From positions 1 through 64,000 of the forward strand of contig NZ_JAUSRO010000006.1 of assembly GCF_030811835.1 (NCBI RefSeq): DNA of 64,000 bases, in the 5' to 3' direction. The notes beneath the pieces were generated by a model. It worked only from the letters and a program-made list of their open reading frames with translations. It made no database searches and was not told the origin of the DNA. The stretch is from Variovorax ginsengisoli. Lineage in GTDB: Bacteria; Pseudomonadota; Gammaproteobacteria; Burkholderiales; Burkholderiaceae_C. This document shows, piece after piece, positions 29,831 to 37,538 of the stretch; position 1 is the first letter of the stretch, and the number at the start of each line of letters is the position of its first letter. A program made the position numbers and the translations under genes.

Positions 29831-30376
29831 TCAGCGTTCCAGCCAGTCCTTGAGCTCGTCGGCATGCTCTTCCTCGTCGGCAAGAATCTCTTCGAGCATG
29901 CGACGTGTCGTCGGATCCTTGTCGCCGATCAGTGCGACCATCTGGCGATAGCTTTCCACTGCAATACGTTCGGCAACCAAGTTGGCGCGGACCATCGACT
30001 GCAAATCCTTGGATTCGTCGTAGTTCGCGTGGCTGCGAGACAGCAGCTGCGACGGATTGAAGTCGGGTTCGCCGCCGAGCTGAACGATGCGTTCCGCAAT
30101 ACGATCGGCGTGGCCCGCTTCTTCGTTGGCGTGGACCAGGAATTCGTCCGCAATCGCCGGCGACGTAACGCCGTCGGCAGTGAAGTAGTGGCGCTTGTAA
30201 CGCAGCACGCAGACCAGTTCAGTCGCCAGGGCATCATTGAGCAATTTCACGATGTCATCGCGCCAGGGACCATAGCTCGGCGTGACGGCACCATCGTCCA
30301 GATGCTGACCGGCTGCACTGATGGCCTTTTCGTCGAGCTGGAGACGGTTCTTGGGTGGGCTTGCAACAGCGTTCAT
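29831..30376 (-). CDS. Ferritin-like (bacterioferritin/Dps-type) protein
   Basis: 181-residue four-helix protein. Metal-binding residues of the ferritin-like fold are visible: the Glu of LLNDALATELVCVLRY, HANEEAGHADRIAERI, a Glu in AERIAVESYRQM and DEEEHADELKDWL. It is likely to store iron or quench peroxide-driven chemistry. The start at 30376 (MNAVASPPKN) has AAAGGA upstream and overlaps the stop of the preceding gene by 4 bases; the frame is open further upstream but that part is the other gene's coding region. It is the last gene of a four-gene operon. Confidence 0.88.
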   Translation of the reverse strand: MNAVASPPKNRLQLDEKAISAAGQHLDDGAVTPSYGPWRDDIVKLLNDALATELVCVLRYKRHYFTADGVTSPAIADEFLVHANEEAGHADRIAERIVQLGGEPDFNPSQLLSRSHANYDESKDLQSMVRANLVAERIAVESYRQMVALIGDKDPTTRRMLEEILADEEEHADELKDWLER

Positions 30377-30855
30377 GGTGGATCCTTTCGTGGGGAGTTG
30401 TTGTTGTGCATCAACGTGGTCACCAGATCGGCCACGTCGGATGTCTTGAGCACTGCCGCTGCGATGGCTGTGATCGACAGCAATCGCCACGGCTTGACGA
30501 CGACGAGCAGCGCGCCCACACCTGCGGCGATACCCACGACCTTGAAGGGCCGTTCACGGGCATAGCGCTGCAACAAGGGCTTGGCGAGCTGAGCGGCGGC
30601 ATTCGCTGGGTGCCTGCGCCACCAGCGTTCGCCAACACGCCGCGCCACGCTCAGCCAGGGAAGGTTGGCGCCGCCGTTGCTGTCAGGTCGATCAAGGGCG
30701 CCGCCATGAGCGGGGTCTTCCCCCGGGCCTGCGTCGTACGCATCGTATTCATTGGCGTGGGCGTCACCGCTGTCGCCCCGAAGTTGGCGTACCAGCGCGC
30801 GTCGCGAAATGGCCAACCGCTGCTGCGGCGTCAGGACATGGGAGTCAATCGGCAT
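30373..30855 (-). CDS. YqjK-like small membrane protein (by position)
   Basis: 160 residues. The N-terminal half is hydrophilic (TPQQRLAISRRALVRQLRGD) and low in recognisable motifs; the second half has RRHPANAAAQLAKPLLQRYA and one or two membrane helices (about 120-145, VVGIAAGVGALLVV, then a second weaker one). I do not recognise a named domain with confidence. In E. coli the order yqjD-yqjE-yqjK is the same as here (DUF883, holin-like, this gene), so it is probably a YqjK counterpart. It overlaps the gene before it by 11 bases and the gene after it by 4. Confidence 0.65.
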   Translation of the reverse strand: MPIDSHVLTPQQRLAISRRALVRQLRGDSGDAHANEYDAYDAGPGEDPAHGGALDRPDSNGGANLPWLSVARRVGERWWRRHPANAAAQLAKPLLQRYARERPFKVVGIAAGVGALLVVVKPWRLLSITAIAAAVLKTSDVADLVTTLMHNNNSPRKDPP

Positions 30856-31225
30856 GGCGACCTCCCGAGTTGCGCATGGCGTGGATGTCCGCCTCGATCT
30901 GTGCGCGGACATCTTCGAACGCATGGGCGGTCGAAGGACGCGAAGCGACGTAGCCTGCAATCAGGGCACAAATCACCGCCACACCGGGTACCACGGCAAG
31001 CACCCAATGGAAACTGCCGTGCAGCACGCCCAGCATGACTGCGATGCCAATCAGACCCAGTGCGAGCATGCCCGCAATGGCAGCGAGTACGCCCGCGACG
31101 ATGCGGGCGATGGCATTGCGGCCTGCCTGAGAAGCCTCGTCCCGCAGGAGTGCCGCGTAATTGGCCAAGTGCTCGGCGACAAGGTCAGGGTGCCCAAGCA
31201 CCGTCGAGAAAATTGGATGGAGCAT
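30845..31225 (-). CDS. YqjE-like / phage-holin-family membrane protein
   Basis: 126 residues with two adjacent membrane helices at about 42-65 and 70-94 and a soluble N-terminus (LANYAALLRDEASQAG). This is the arrangement of the Phage_holin_3_6 family to which E. coli YqjE belongs; such chromosomal copies are not lysis proteins. It lies between a DUF883 gene and a YqjK-like gene, as in E. coli yqjDEK. Its role in stress or membrane shape is not known. Confidence 0.82.
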   Translation of the reverse strand: MLHPIFSTVLGHPDLVAEHLANYAALLRDEASQAGRNAIARIVAGVLAAIAGMLALGLIGIAVMLGVLHGSFHWVLAVVPGVAVICALIAGYVASRPSTAHAFEDVRAQIEADIHAMRNSGGRHAD

Positions 31226-31274
31226 GGGGTCCCGGATAACGAGCCGAACAGAGCGAAGCGAGGGTCAGTGCAGA

Positions 31275-31649
31275 TCAGTAGTCGTCACGACGACGGCTCG
31301 CCAGCACGATCAGAGCTGTGATTGCGGCGCCGGCGGCAGCAGCCACCAGGACCGAGCGCACGGGCTGGTCGGAGATGTAGCGTCCGGTCACGTCAGCGGC
31401 CTTTTCGAGCCGGCGCTGTGCGCGGGCGCTCGTGTGCGACGCTGCGTCCAGGCCACGCTGCACGGCTTGTTGAACACGCGCTGCAATCTGCTCGACCGCC
31501 GGCTCTGCATCGCGACGCAGATCGCGAACCTTTTCGCCGGCTGCGTTCACCGCGTTCTGGGCGTAGGCACGGGTCGCGTCGATCGCTTCGTTGGCCGTCT
31601 TGCTGGCTTCATCGGCGAGTTGCGAAGGTGTCTTGGCGCTGGTGTTCAT
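31275..31649 (-). CDS. DUF883 protein (YqjD/ElaB-like)
   Basis: 124 residues. A long charged helical region (residues 10-90, e.g. ANEAIDATRAYAQNAVNAAGEKV) is followed by a C-terminal membrane helix with small-residue packing and a basic end (VAAAAGAAITALIVLASRRR). YqjD and ElaB of E. coli have this architecture, are induced in stationary phase, and tether ribosomes to the inner membrane. The start at 31649 (MNTSAKT) has AAGGAATC upstream. It is the first gene of the operon; its promoter must lie in 31650-31839, where I saw no clear consensus. Confidence 0.88.
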   Translation of the reverse strand: MNTSAKTPSQLADEASKTANEAIDATRAYAQNAVNAAGEKVRDLRRDAEPAVEQIAARVQQAVQRGLDAASHTSARAQRRLEKAADVTGRYISDQPVRSVLVAAAAGAAITALIVLASRRRDDY

Positions 31650-31839
31650 GAGAGATTCCTTTACTGAAAATGATGGAATGGTCGGCAAATCATCTTAGCG
31701 ACAACAGCAGACCGGGCCGTATCTCAACGACGTGGAACGAGCATAAGCGCTCGGCCCGTCCACACCCTGTCAGCAGCCAGGGGCGCGATTCGTAGGAGAG
31801 CGGCGTACGAACGCCAGACCGACAATGAGGGGGCGGTGT

Positions 31840-33180
31840 TCAGGGCCCGGTTGTAGGCAGGCGTGCGCTCAGGCGGCTGCCTGCTCCTGGCGTCGACACC
31901 ACCGTCAAGGTGCCATGCGCTGCCTCCACGCGATGGCGCATGCCTGTCAGGCCGTGGGTCGACGGGCGCACACTTTCCGTGTCGAAGCCTTGACCGTCGT
32001 CGCCGACTTCGATCAGCACCTGGTGGCCCTGGGTCTTCATCGTGACGGAAGCCTTGGTGGCCTGCGCATACTTGCCGATGTTCGTCAGGCTTTCCTGCAC
32101 CATCCGGTAAACAGTGAGTTGCTTGGCGTCATCCAGCTCGACAGGCTCGAGTGTCATCTCGACCTGGATGGCCGATCGTTCGGCAAACTCCCGGCCCAGG
32201 ATCTCCAGAGATGCGACCAGTCCGAGGTTCGACAGCGATGACGGCCGCAGGTCTTCGATGATGCGGCGCTTGAGCGCAATGCCGCTGTTGAGCAACTCGG
32301 TCAGGTGCTGCAGCCGCTGGATGGCGTCGGGGATATCGGCCAGGCGCGATCTCAGCCGCGCCACATCGAGCTTGGCCGCAGTCAGCAGCGAGCCCAACTC
32401 GTCGTGGAGCTCGCGCGCGAGGTGGGCGCGCTCGGATTCCCGAACATTCTGCAAATGGGTTGCGAGCTCGGCCAGCGTGGCGGTGCGATCTCGCACTTCG
32501 CCCTCCAGCGCGTTGCGCTCGCGTTGCAGCACAGTTTGCTGGCGTTGATCGGCCGCGTGCAGGGCAGCCGTCTGACGCAGGTACAGGACAAATGCGATCA
32601 GTGCAGCGAGCACTACCGCCGGAATGCCAAAACGGCCGAATGCGAGCGATTGGGCGATCTGCCGCTGGCCGTGCGCCAGCGTCTGGTCGCTGAAAGCCAT
32701 GAGTGTGGCGACCTGTGCGCGGATGGCCTGCATTTCTTCCCGCCCGACATCGGTCGTGATGACGAACTTCCATGCGTCCTCGTTGTTGCTTTTGCGCAAG
32801 CGAACGCTCATTTCCATTTCTGCCAGCTTGCGCGCAACGTGCCCGGCCAGCACTTCGACTGCAGCGGCTTCGCGTGCATCGCTTCGGTAGATTTTGCGCA
32901 AGGCGTCGATTCGGTCGTTGACCGAAGCAATGGCCGCGTCGTACGGCGCACGGTAACTCGGCTCGCCTGTCAGCAGGTAGCCGCGCTGGCCCGTTTCTGC
33001 ATCGACGATGTCCTGCAGCAGTTTGTTGAGGGCCAGGCGTGCCACCTGGGTCTCGCGCACGGCCTGCACTTCCTGGCGCGATTGGCGATAACCTGCCTCG
33101 TTGATGCCAATCAAAACCAGTGCGGCCAGGGCGGCCAGCACGAGGTTCAGTGCCATCTTATGGAAAGTTATCCGGCGCAT
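31840..33180 (-). CDS. CHASE3 sensor histidine kinase
   Basis: 446 residues. Membrane helices at about 9-29 and 187-204 enclose a periplasmic CHASE3 domain (about 37-175, with DAETGQRGYLLTGEPSYR). After a coiled coil (about 212-250) come the HisKA_3 dimerisation domain with phospho-acceptor His259 (ARELHDELGSLL) and an HATPase_c domain with N box ESLTNIGKYA, G1 box GDDGQGFD and G2 box HGLTGMRHRVE. It should phosphorylate a NarL-type regulator; such a gene lies 104 bases away, divergently. The signal sensed by CHASE3 is unknown. Confidence 0.93.
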   Translation of the reverse strand: MRRITFHKMALNLVLAALAALVLIGINEAGYRQSRQEVQAVRETQVARLALNKLLQDIVDAETGQRGYLLTGEPSYRAPYDAAIASVNDRIDALRKIYRSDAREAAAVEVLAGHVARKLAEMEMSVRLRKSNNEDAWKFVITTDVGREEMQAIRAQVATLMAFSDQTLAHGQRQIAQSLAFGRFGIPAVVLAALIAFVLYLRQTAALHAADQRQQTVLQRERNALEGEVRDRTATLAELATHLQNVRESERAHLARELHDELGSLLTAAKLDVARLRSRLADIPDAIQRLQHLTELLNSGIALKRRIIEDLRPSSLSNLGLVASLEILGREFAERSAIQVEMTLEPVELDDAKQLTVYRMVQESLTNIGKYAQATKASVTMKTQGHQVLIEVGDDGQGFDTESVRPSTHGLTGMRHRVEAAHGTLTVVSTPGAGSRLSARLPTTGP

Positions 33181-33284
33181 GGGGTCTCCGAAAGAAGCGA
33201 GCTCGAGAAATTCGGGAATAATTGGCGCCGACGAGTGCTCAGCATATTGCGCCTCATGGACGCAGACAACGAAGAAAGTAACAG

Positions 33285-33917
33285 ATGATCAAGATCGGAA
33301 TTGTGGACGACCACGCCATCGTGCGCTCCGGCTTGCGCCAATTTTTCTCCGAGCACGTCGATTTGCGTGTGGCGGGAGAGGCCGCAAGCGGCCGCGAAGC
33401 GATCGAACTCGTGCGTACCACGGAACTCGACGTGCTGGTGATGGACTTGTCCATGCCCGGGCAGAGCGGCATCGATGCTCTCGCGATGATTCGCGCCAAG
33501 GCGCCTGATGTCGGCATCCTCATCCTCAGCGGCTATCCGGAGGAGCACTACGCGATGAACCTCATCCGCCAAGGTGCAAGCGGCTACCTGAACAAGGAAT
33601 GTGACCCGATCGATATCGTGAACGCGATTCGCACCATTTCTCTCGGTCGCCGCTATATCACGCCGGCCGTGGCCGAACTGCTCGCACGCCAGCTCGACCG
33701 AAAGGATGACGCCGCACCGCACGAACAGTTGTCCGAGCGTGAGTTTCAGGTGTTCCTCAAACTGGCCAAGGGTGAAACCGCGGGCGACATTGCCAAGACG
33801 CTGTCGTTGTCGGTGAAGACCGTGAGCACGTACCGCACGCGCCTGATGGAGAAGATGAATCTTTCGTCCAACAGCGATCTGACCTATTACGCGCTGAAGA
33901 ACAAGCTGATCGACTGA
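33285..33917 (+). CDS. NarL/FixJ-type response regulator
   Basis: 210 residues: receiver domain (acidic pocket Asp8/Asp9, phospho-acceptor Asp54 in VLVMDLSMPG, Lys104 in YLNKE) and a LuxR-type helix-turn-helix from about residue 145 (LSEREFQVFLKLAKGETAGDIAKTLSLSVKTVSTYR). It is a DNA-binding transcription regulator and the obvious partner of the divergent kinase. Targets are unknown; the stress genes on the other side of the kinase are candidates. Confidence 0.94.
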   Translation: MIKIGIVDDHAIVRSGLRQFFSEHVDLRVAGEAASGREAIELVRTTELDVLVMDLSMPGQSGIDALAMIRAKAPDVGILILSGYPEEHYAMNLIRQGASGYLNKECDPIDIVNAIRTISLGRRYITPAVAELLARQLDRKDDAAPHEQLSEREFQVFLKLAKGETAGDIAKTLSLSVKTVSTYRTRLMEKMNLSSNSDLTYYALKNKLID

Positions 33918-33928
33918 GATCGGTCTTT

Positions 33929-33958
33929 CCGGCGCCGCCGTCATGGCGGCGACGCCGG
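33929..33958. terminator. Hairpin between convergent regulator genes
   Basis: CCGGC-GCCGCC-gtcat-GGCGGC-gac-GCCGG forms an 11-bp stem with a 3-base bulge, 11 bases after the stop of the NarL-type gene and 39 before the stop of the receiver gene. No T-run. Confidence 0.5.
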
Positions 33959-33996
33959 CGTATTTCCAGCCACGCGCAAGGCGTCCCAGAACGGCG

Positions 33997-34389
33997 TCAT
34001 TGCGCGTTGTCGTTTGACGCGCGCGCAGCGGCCATGACCGCACAGAAGTCGATCAGCGCTTCGATTTCGTTGGATTTGTCGAACACTGCGTCGGATCCCA
34101 ACTGGGCGCAGCGCTGGCGGATATCGGCAGTGGCATAGTTGCTCAGTACCACGACTTTCTGCCAGCTGTTGCGGGTCGCACATGCCTGCAGCACGCCCAG
34201 GCCGCTGCCCTGCTTGAGAAACAGGTCGACGATGACCAGCTCCCAGTCCTGCGCGTGGGCCGTGAGCCATTGGCGCGCCTCATCCTCGGTCGCCGCAAAG
34301 CCTATGGGCTTGACTTGTGTGAGCTCCTCGAGCGTGCCCACCAAGTTTTCGCGGATCGTGGGGTTGTCCTCGACGATGTAAGTTTTCAA
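33997..34389 (-). CDS. Single-domain (CheY-like) response regulator
   Basis: 130 residues, a lone receiver: acidic Glu7/Asp8 (YIVEDNP), phospho-acceptor Asp55 (LVIVDLFLKQ) and conserved Lys105 (AVFDKSNE). There is no output domain, so it acts by protein contact, by phosphotransfer, or as a phosphate sink. The start is taken as the TTG at 34389, with AGGAT upstream, because the receiver fold begins at the next codon; an in-frame ATG exists 20 codons upstream but would add an unstructured leader. It lies convergent with the NarL-type gene. Confidence 0.86.
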   Translation of the reverse strand: MKTYIVEDNPTIRENLVGTLEELTQVKPIGFAATEDEARQWLTAHAQDWELVIVDLFLKQGSGLGVLQACATRNSWQKVVVLSNYATADIRQRCAQLGSDAVFDKSNEIEALIDFCAVMAAARASNDNAQ

Positions 34390-34699
34390 TCTGTAATCCT
34401 GTCGCCGAGCCACCCTTGCACATCCCGAAGCGATGTGCCGCGACTGCATACAAATGATAACGAAAGTCGTGTCTTTTCATGCAGGGCGCAAGGGAGTCCC
34501 CGTGTAGGCGCTTTCCCACCGGCCGCCGTCGTACCGTAGGTCAACCCGCACAGGGGGTGCCGTGAGGTGCTGACCGGCGCTAGGTGTCGCCGGGTTTAGG
34601 CTACCTTCATACTGCTTGACGCAAGAGCTTAGCCATTCTGCGTCAGTTGTCGTCGTCTCACGTAGCTGTTTCGTTGCCTCTCGCCTGGTCAGGATACCC
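34390..34699. other. Intergenic region between the receiver gene and the AsmA-like gene
   Basis: About 310 bases between divergent genes, with no convincing coding frame. It holds ACAAATGATA at 34450-34459 (TATCAT on the minus strand, a possible -10 for the receiver gene), an imperfect 69-base inverted repeat at 34536-34604 (GTAG..AACCCG against CGGGTT..CTAC), and a shorter repeat TGACGCA/TGCGTCA at 34617-34623 and 34639-34645 before the AsmA-like gene. The functions of these are unknown. Confidence 0.5.
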
Positions 34700-36706
34700 A
34701 TGAATAAATTCAATATGTCGAGACAGCCACTGATTTTCAAGCTGTTGGCAGGACTGATCGTGCTGCTGATGGTGCTGGTTCTTGTGGTCGTATTCTTTCC
34801 ATGGGATGTTCTGCGCCAGCCCGTCAACCGCTATGTGAGCGATAAGACGGGTCGCAAGTTCGAGATTACACGCCGACTGGATGTGCATTTGGGGTTTAGA
34901 GGTGCAACGATCGTCCTGGACGGCGTTGAGTTCGCCAATCCATCGTGGGCCCGTGATCCTTACCTGGTGCGCACCGACCGTGCCGATTTCGACGTTCGCC
35001 TCTGGCCGCTGATTGGGGGCAAGGTCGTGATTCCGCGACTGTCACTGGTGTCGCCGTCGCTCGGCCTTCAGATGGAAGCCGATGGCCGACGCACTTGGGC
35101 ACTCGGCAAGGACACGGCTGACGAGGGCTCGGTCCCGACCGTCGGCCTGCTGCAGATCGACGGCGGGTCGATCGACTTCCTTGCTTCGCATCTTGGCGTC
35201 GATTTGCACGCCGACGTCGATTTTGACTCCGCGCGGGGCGACATGCCGCTTTCCTACAAGATCAAGGGCACGTACCAGAAGCAGCCGCTCAGCGCGACCG
35301 GGGCCATGGGCAATGTGATGCAGCTGACGGCGGCTGGGCAACCGCCGTTTCCGCTCTCCATCAATGCCGTGGCCGGCCAGACGCGATTGAAGGCTTCCGG
35401 CAGTGTGGCAAGCCTGCAGACTCTCGACGGTCTCACCGCCCAGTTCGATCTGCGTGGGCAGAACCTCGGCGACCTCTATCGGCTGCTGGGCATTGCCTTG
35501 CCCCAAAGCTCGCCTTATGCGCTGGCAGGCGATCTTCGCAAGCAGGGAACGCTTTGGACGGTTGCGGCCCTCAAAGGTCGACTCGGTCTTTCGGACATCG
35601 GCGGTGAGATGAAGTTCGACCAGGGGCCCAAGCCCGCTTACCTGAGCGGCGACCTGCGCTCGCGCGTCATGGACATGGACGACCTGGGGCCGCTGATCGG
35701 CCTGGCGCCGACCGCGCGTTCGGCGAGTGCCATCGAGGGCGTGGCACCCCCTTCGACCGTGCAGGCCAAGCGGCCTGGCGGCAAGGTGCTGCCTGCGGCC
35801 ACGCTGGACTTCGATCGGCTGCGAGCGATGAATGCCGACGTCAAATACACGGCCGACCGCATCAAGAACGTTCGCGAGATCCCTTTGGACAAAGGCAGCG
35901 TGCAGGTCAAGCTCAAGGACGGTGTGCTCACGCTTGATCCCCTCGATCTCGGCGTGGGGGGCGGCAAGCTGGCGGGGGCAATCCGCATCGACGGTTCCAA
36001 GAACCCTGCGGACATCCGCGCCTCGCTCGACATCCGTGGCATGCAGCTCGCGCGGCTCGTGCCGAAGCTCGAAACCACCGGCAACAGTGTCGGTCGGATC
36101 GATGGGCGCATCAATCTGTCCGGGTCGGGCAACTCGGTGGCCAACTGGCTGGGTGGCGCGTCGGGTGACGTGGCTGTTCTGTCCGGGCGCGGACAGTTCG
36201 GCAATCTGCTGCCGGTGTTTGCCACGCTGGTGGGCGGCGACATCATCAAATTCCTGGTGCGCGGCGATCGCAACGTCGAGCTGCGCTGTGCTGCCATCGC
36301 GTTCGATGTCAACAAAGGGGTGGCGAGCGGACGCACGCTGGTGCTCGACACCACCAATGCGGTCTTCGTTGGCACGGGCAAGGTCAATCTGGCCACCGAA
36401 GGGCTCGACTTCGTGATCACACCGCAACCCAAGGCCAAGAGCATCCTGTCGATCCGCACGCCACTGGTCGTCGGTGGCACGCTGGGCTCGCCTTCGGGTG
36501 GTGTCGAAGCCGGTCCTCTGGTCGGTCGCGGCCTCGCAGCGCTTGCCTTGGGCGCCATCAATCCCTTGCTGGCGCTGGCTGCAACCATCGAAACGGGTCC
36601 GGGCGAGGATGCGAACTGCAAGGACGTGCTGGCCGATGCAAACCGTCCCACCGCAGGAGCCGCGGCCAATGGTGCGGCCCGCGCCAAGGGAGCCAGGCAA
36701 CCTTGA
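34700..36706 (+). CDS. AsmA-family protein
   Basis: 668-residue protein with one N-terminal membrane helix (residues about 10-32) and a long repetitive beta-rich periplasmic part, ending in a Gly/Ala-rich tail with a Cys pair (ELRCAAIAF, EDANCKDVL). The AsmA pattern is seen at the start (FFPWDVLRQPVNRYVSDKTGRKFEI) and the C-terminal AsmA_2-like block (GRINLSGSGNSVANWLGGASG). AsmA-like proteins span the periplasm and are implicated in phospholipid movement to the outer membrane. The ATG at 34700 has AGGAT 6 bases upstream; an ATG at 34715 is possible. Confidence 0.88.
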   Translation: MNKFNMSRQPLIFKLLAGLIVLLMVLVLVVVFFPWDVLRQPVNRYVSDKTGRKFEITRRLDVHLGFRGATIVLDGVEFANPSWARDPYLVRTDRADFDVRLWPLIGGKVVIPRLSLVSPSLGLQMEADGRRTWALGKDTADEGSVPTVGLLQIDGGSIDFLASHLGVDLHADVDFDSARGDMPLSYKIKGTYQKQPLSATGAMGNVMQLTAAGQPPFPLSINAVAGQTRLKASGSVASLQTLDGLTAQFDLRGQNLGDLYRLLGIALPQSSPYALAGDLRKQGTLWTVAALKGRLGLSDIGGEMKFDQGPKPAYLSGDLRSRVMDMDDLGPLIGLAPTARSASAIEGVAPPSTVQAKRPGGKVLPAATLDFDRLRAMNADVKYTADRIKNVREIPLDKGSVQVKLKDGVLTLDPLDLGVGGGKLAGAIRIDGSKNPADIRASLDIRGMQLARLVPKLETTGNSVGRIDGRINLSGSGNSVANWLGGASGDVAVLSGRGQFGNLLPVFATLVGGDIIKFLVRGDRNVELRCAAIAFDVNKGVASGRTLVLDTTNAVFVGTGKVNLATEGLDFVITPQPKAKSILSIRTPLVVGGTLGSPSGGVEAGPLVGRGLAALALGAINPLLALAATIETGPGEDANCKDVLADANRPTAGAAANGAARAKGARQP

Positions 36707-36717
36707 ACGGTTGCCTG
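36694..36717. terminator. Hairpin overlapping the AsmA-like stop codon
   Basis: CAGGCAACC-ttgaac-GGTTGCCTG is a perfect 9-bp stem whose loop contains the stop codon of the AsmA-like gene. The convergent moeB-like gene ends 10 bases beyond it. No T-run follows, but the position fits a shared terminator. Confidence 0.55.
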
Positions 36718-36726
36718 CGGCGGTCG

Positions 36727-37509
36727 TCAGTCCGTGGACGTGATGGACGTGGCTACAGGCTTGCGCGTGGCGCAGACGCCGCATTGGGGGTCACGTGCAA
36801 TCCGAAGCGTGTCGAATGCGGTTCGACGGCCGTCGAACATCAACAGGCTGCCGGCCAGCGACGGTGAGATGCCAGCCAGCAGCTTGAGCGCCTCGCTGGC
36901 CTGCAGCGTGCCGATGGTGCCCACCACGGGTGCAAACACACCCATCACGGCACAGCGTGTTTCCTCGAAGTCGGCCTGCGGTGGAAAAATGCACGCGTAG
37001 CAGGGTGACGTGGCGTCTCGCGTGTCGTACACGCTGAGCTGTCCATCGAAGCGCAATGCAGCGCCGGCCACCAGCGGCTTGCCATGCACCACGCAGGCGT
37101 GGTTGACGATGTGGCGGGTGGCGAAGTTGTCGCAACAGTCGACCACCACGTCCGTGCCGGGCAGCAATTGGTCCAGCAGGGCGGCATCGGCGCGCTGCGC
37201 ATGCGTGACGACGTCGATGGTCGGGTTCAGCGCGCGCATGGCTTGCGCCGCGGAGTCGACTTTGGGCAGGCCCACGCGTGCCGTGGAATGGGCCACCTGA
37301 CGCTGGAGATTGGTGAGGTCGACCTCATCATCATCGACCAGCGTGATGCGGCCCACACCGGCGGCTGCCAGGTACAAGGCGACCGGCGAGCCCAGCCCGC
37401 CGGCCCCGATCACCAGGGCATGCGCCCTGCTGACCCGTTCCTGGCCGTCGATGCCGAACTCCTCCAGAAGAATGTGGCGCGAGTAGCGCAGCAGCTCAAG
37501 ATCTTCCAT
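36727..37509 (-). CDS. MoeB/ThiF-type sulphur-carrier adenylyltransferase
   Basis: 260-residue E1-like enzyme that adenylates the C-terminus of a ubiquitin-like sulphur carrier (MoaD or ThiS). Visible: nucleotide-binding GAGGLGSPVALYLAAAG near residue 36, the DDDEVDLTNLQRQ block, conserved Cys in EETRCAVMGVFAPVVG, and zinc ligands CYAC and CGVC. MoeB and ThiF cannot be separated from sequence alone; no molybdopterin or thiamine gene is adjacent. It ends convergently with the AsmA-like gene and begins 29 bases after the ctpA stop, so it may be cotranscribed with ctpA. Confidence 0.9.
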   Translation of the reverse strand: MEDLELLRYSRHILLEEFGIDGQERVSRAHALVIGAGGLGSPVALYLAAAGVGRITLVDDDEVDLTNLQRQVAHSTARVGLPKVDSAAQAMRALNPTIDVVTHAQRADAALLDQLLPGTDVVVDCCDNFATRHIVNHACVVHGKPLVAGAALRFDGQLSVYDTRDATSPCYACIFPPQADFEETRCAVMGVFAPVVGTIGTLQASEALKLLAGISPSLAGSLLMFDGRRTAFDTLRIARDPQCGVCATRKPVATSITSTD

Positions 37510-37538
37510 GCCTGGATGCCCGGGCTTCAGTCGCTGGC

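Noticed and set aside
30845..31225. Prophage holin and lysis genes
   Set aside because: Only the holin-like fold is present; the neighbours match the E. coli yqjDEK order, and no other phage gene is near.
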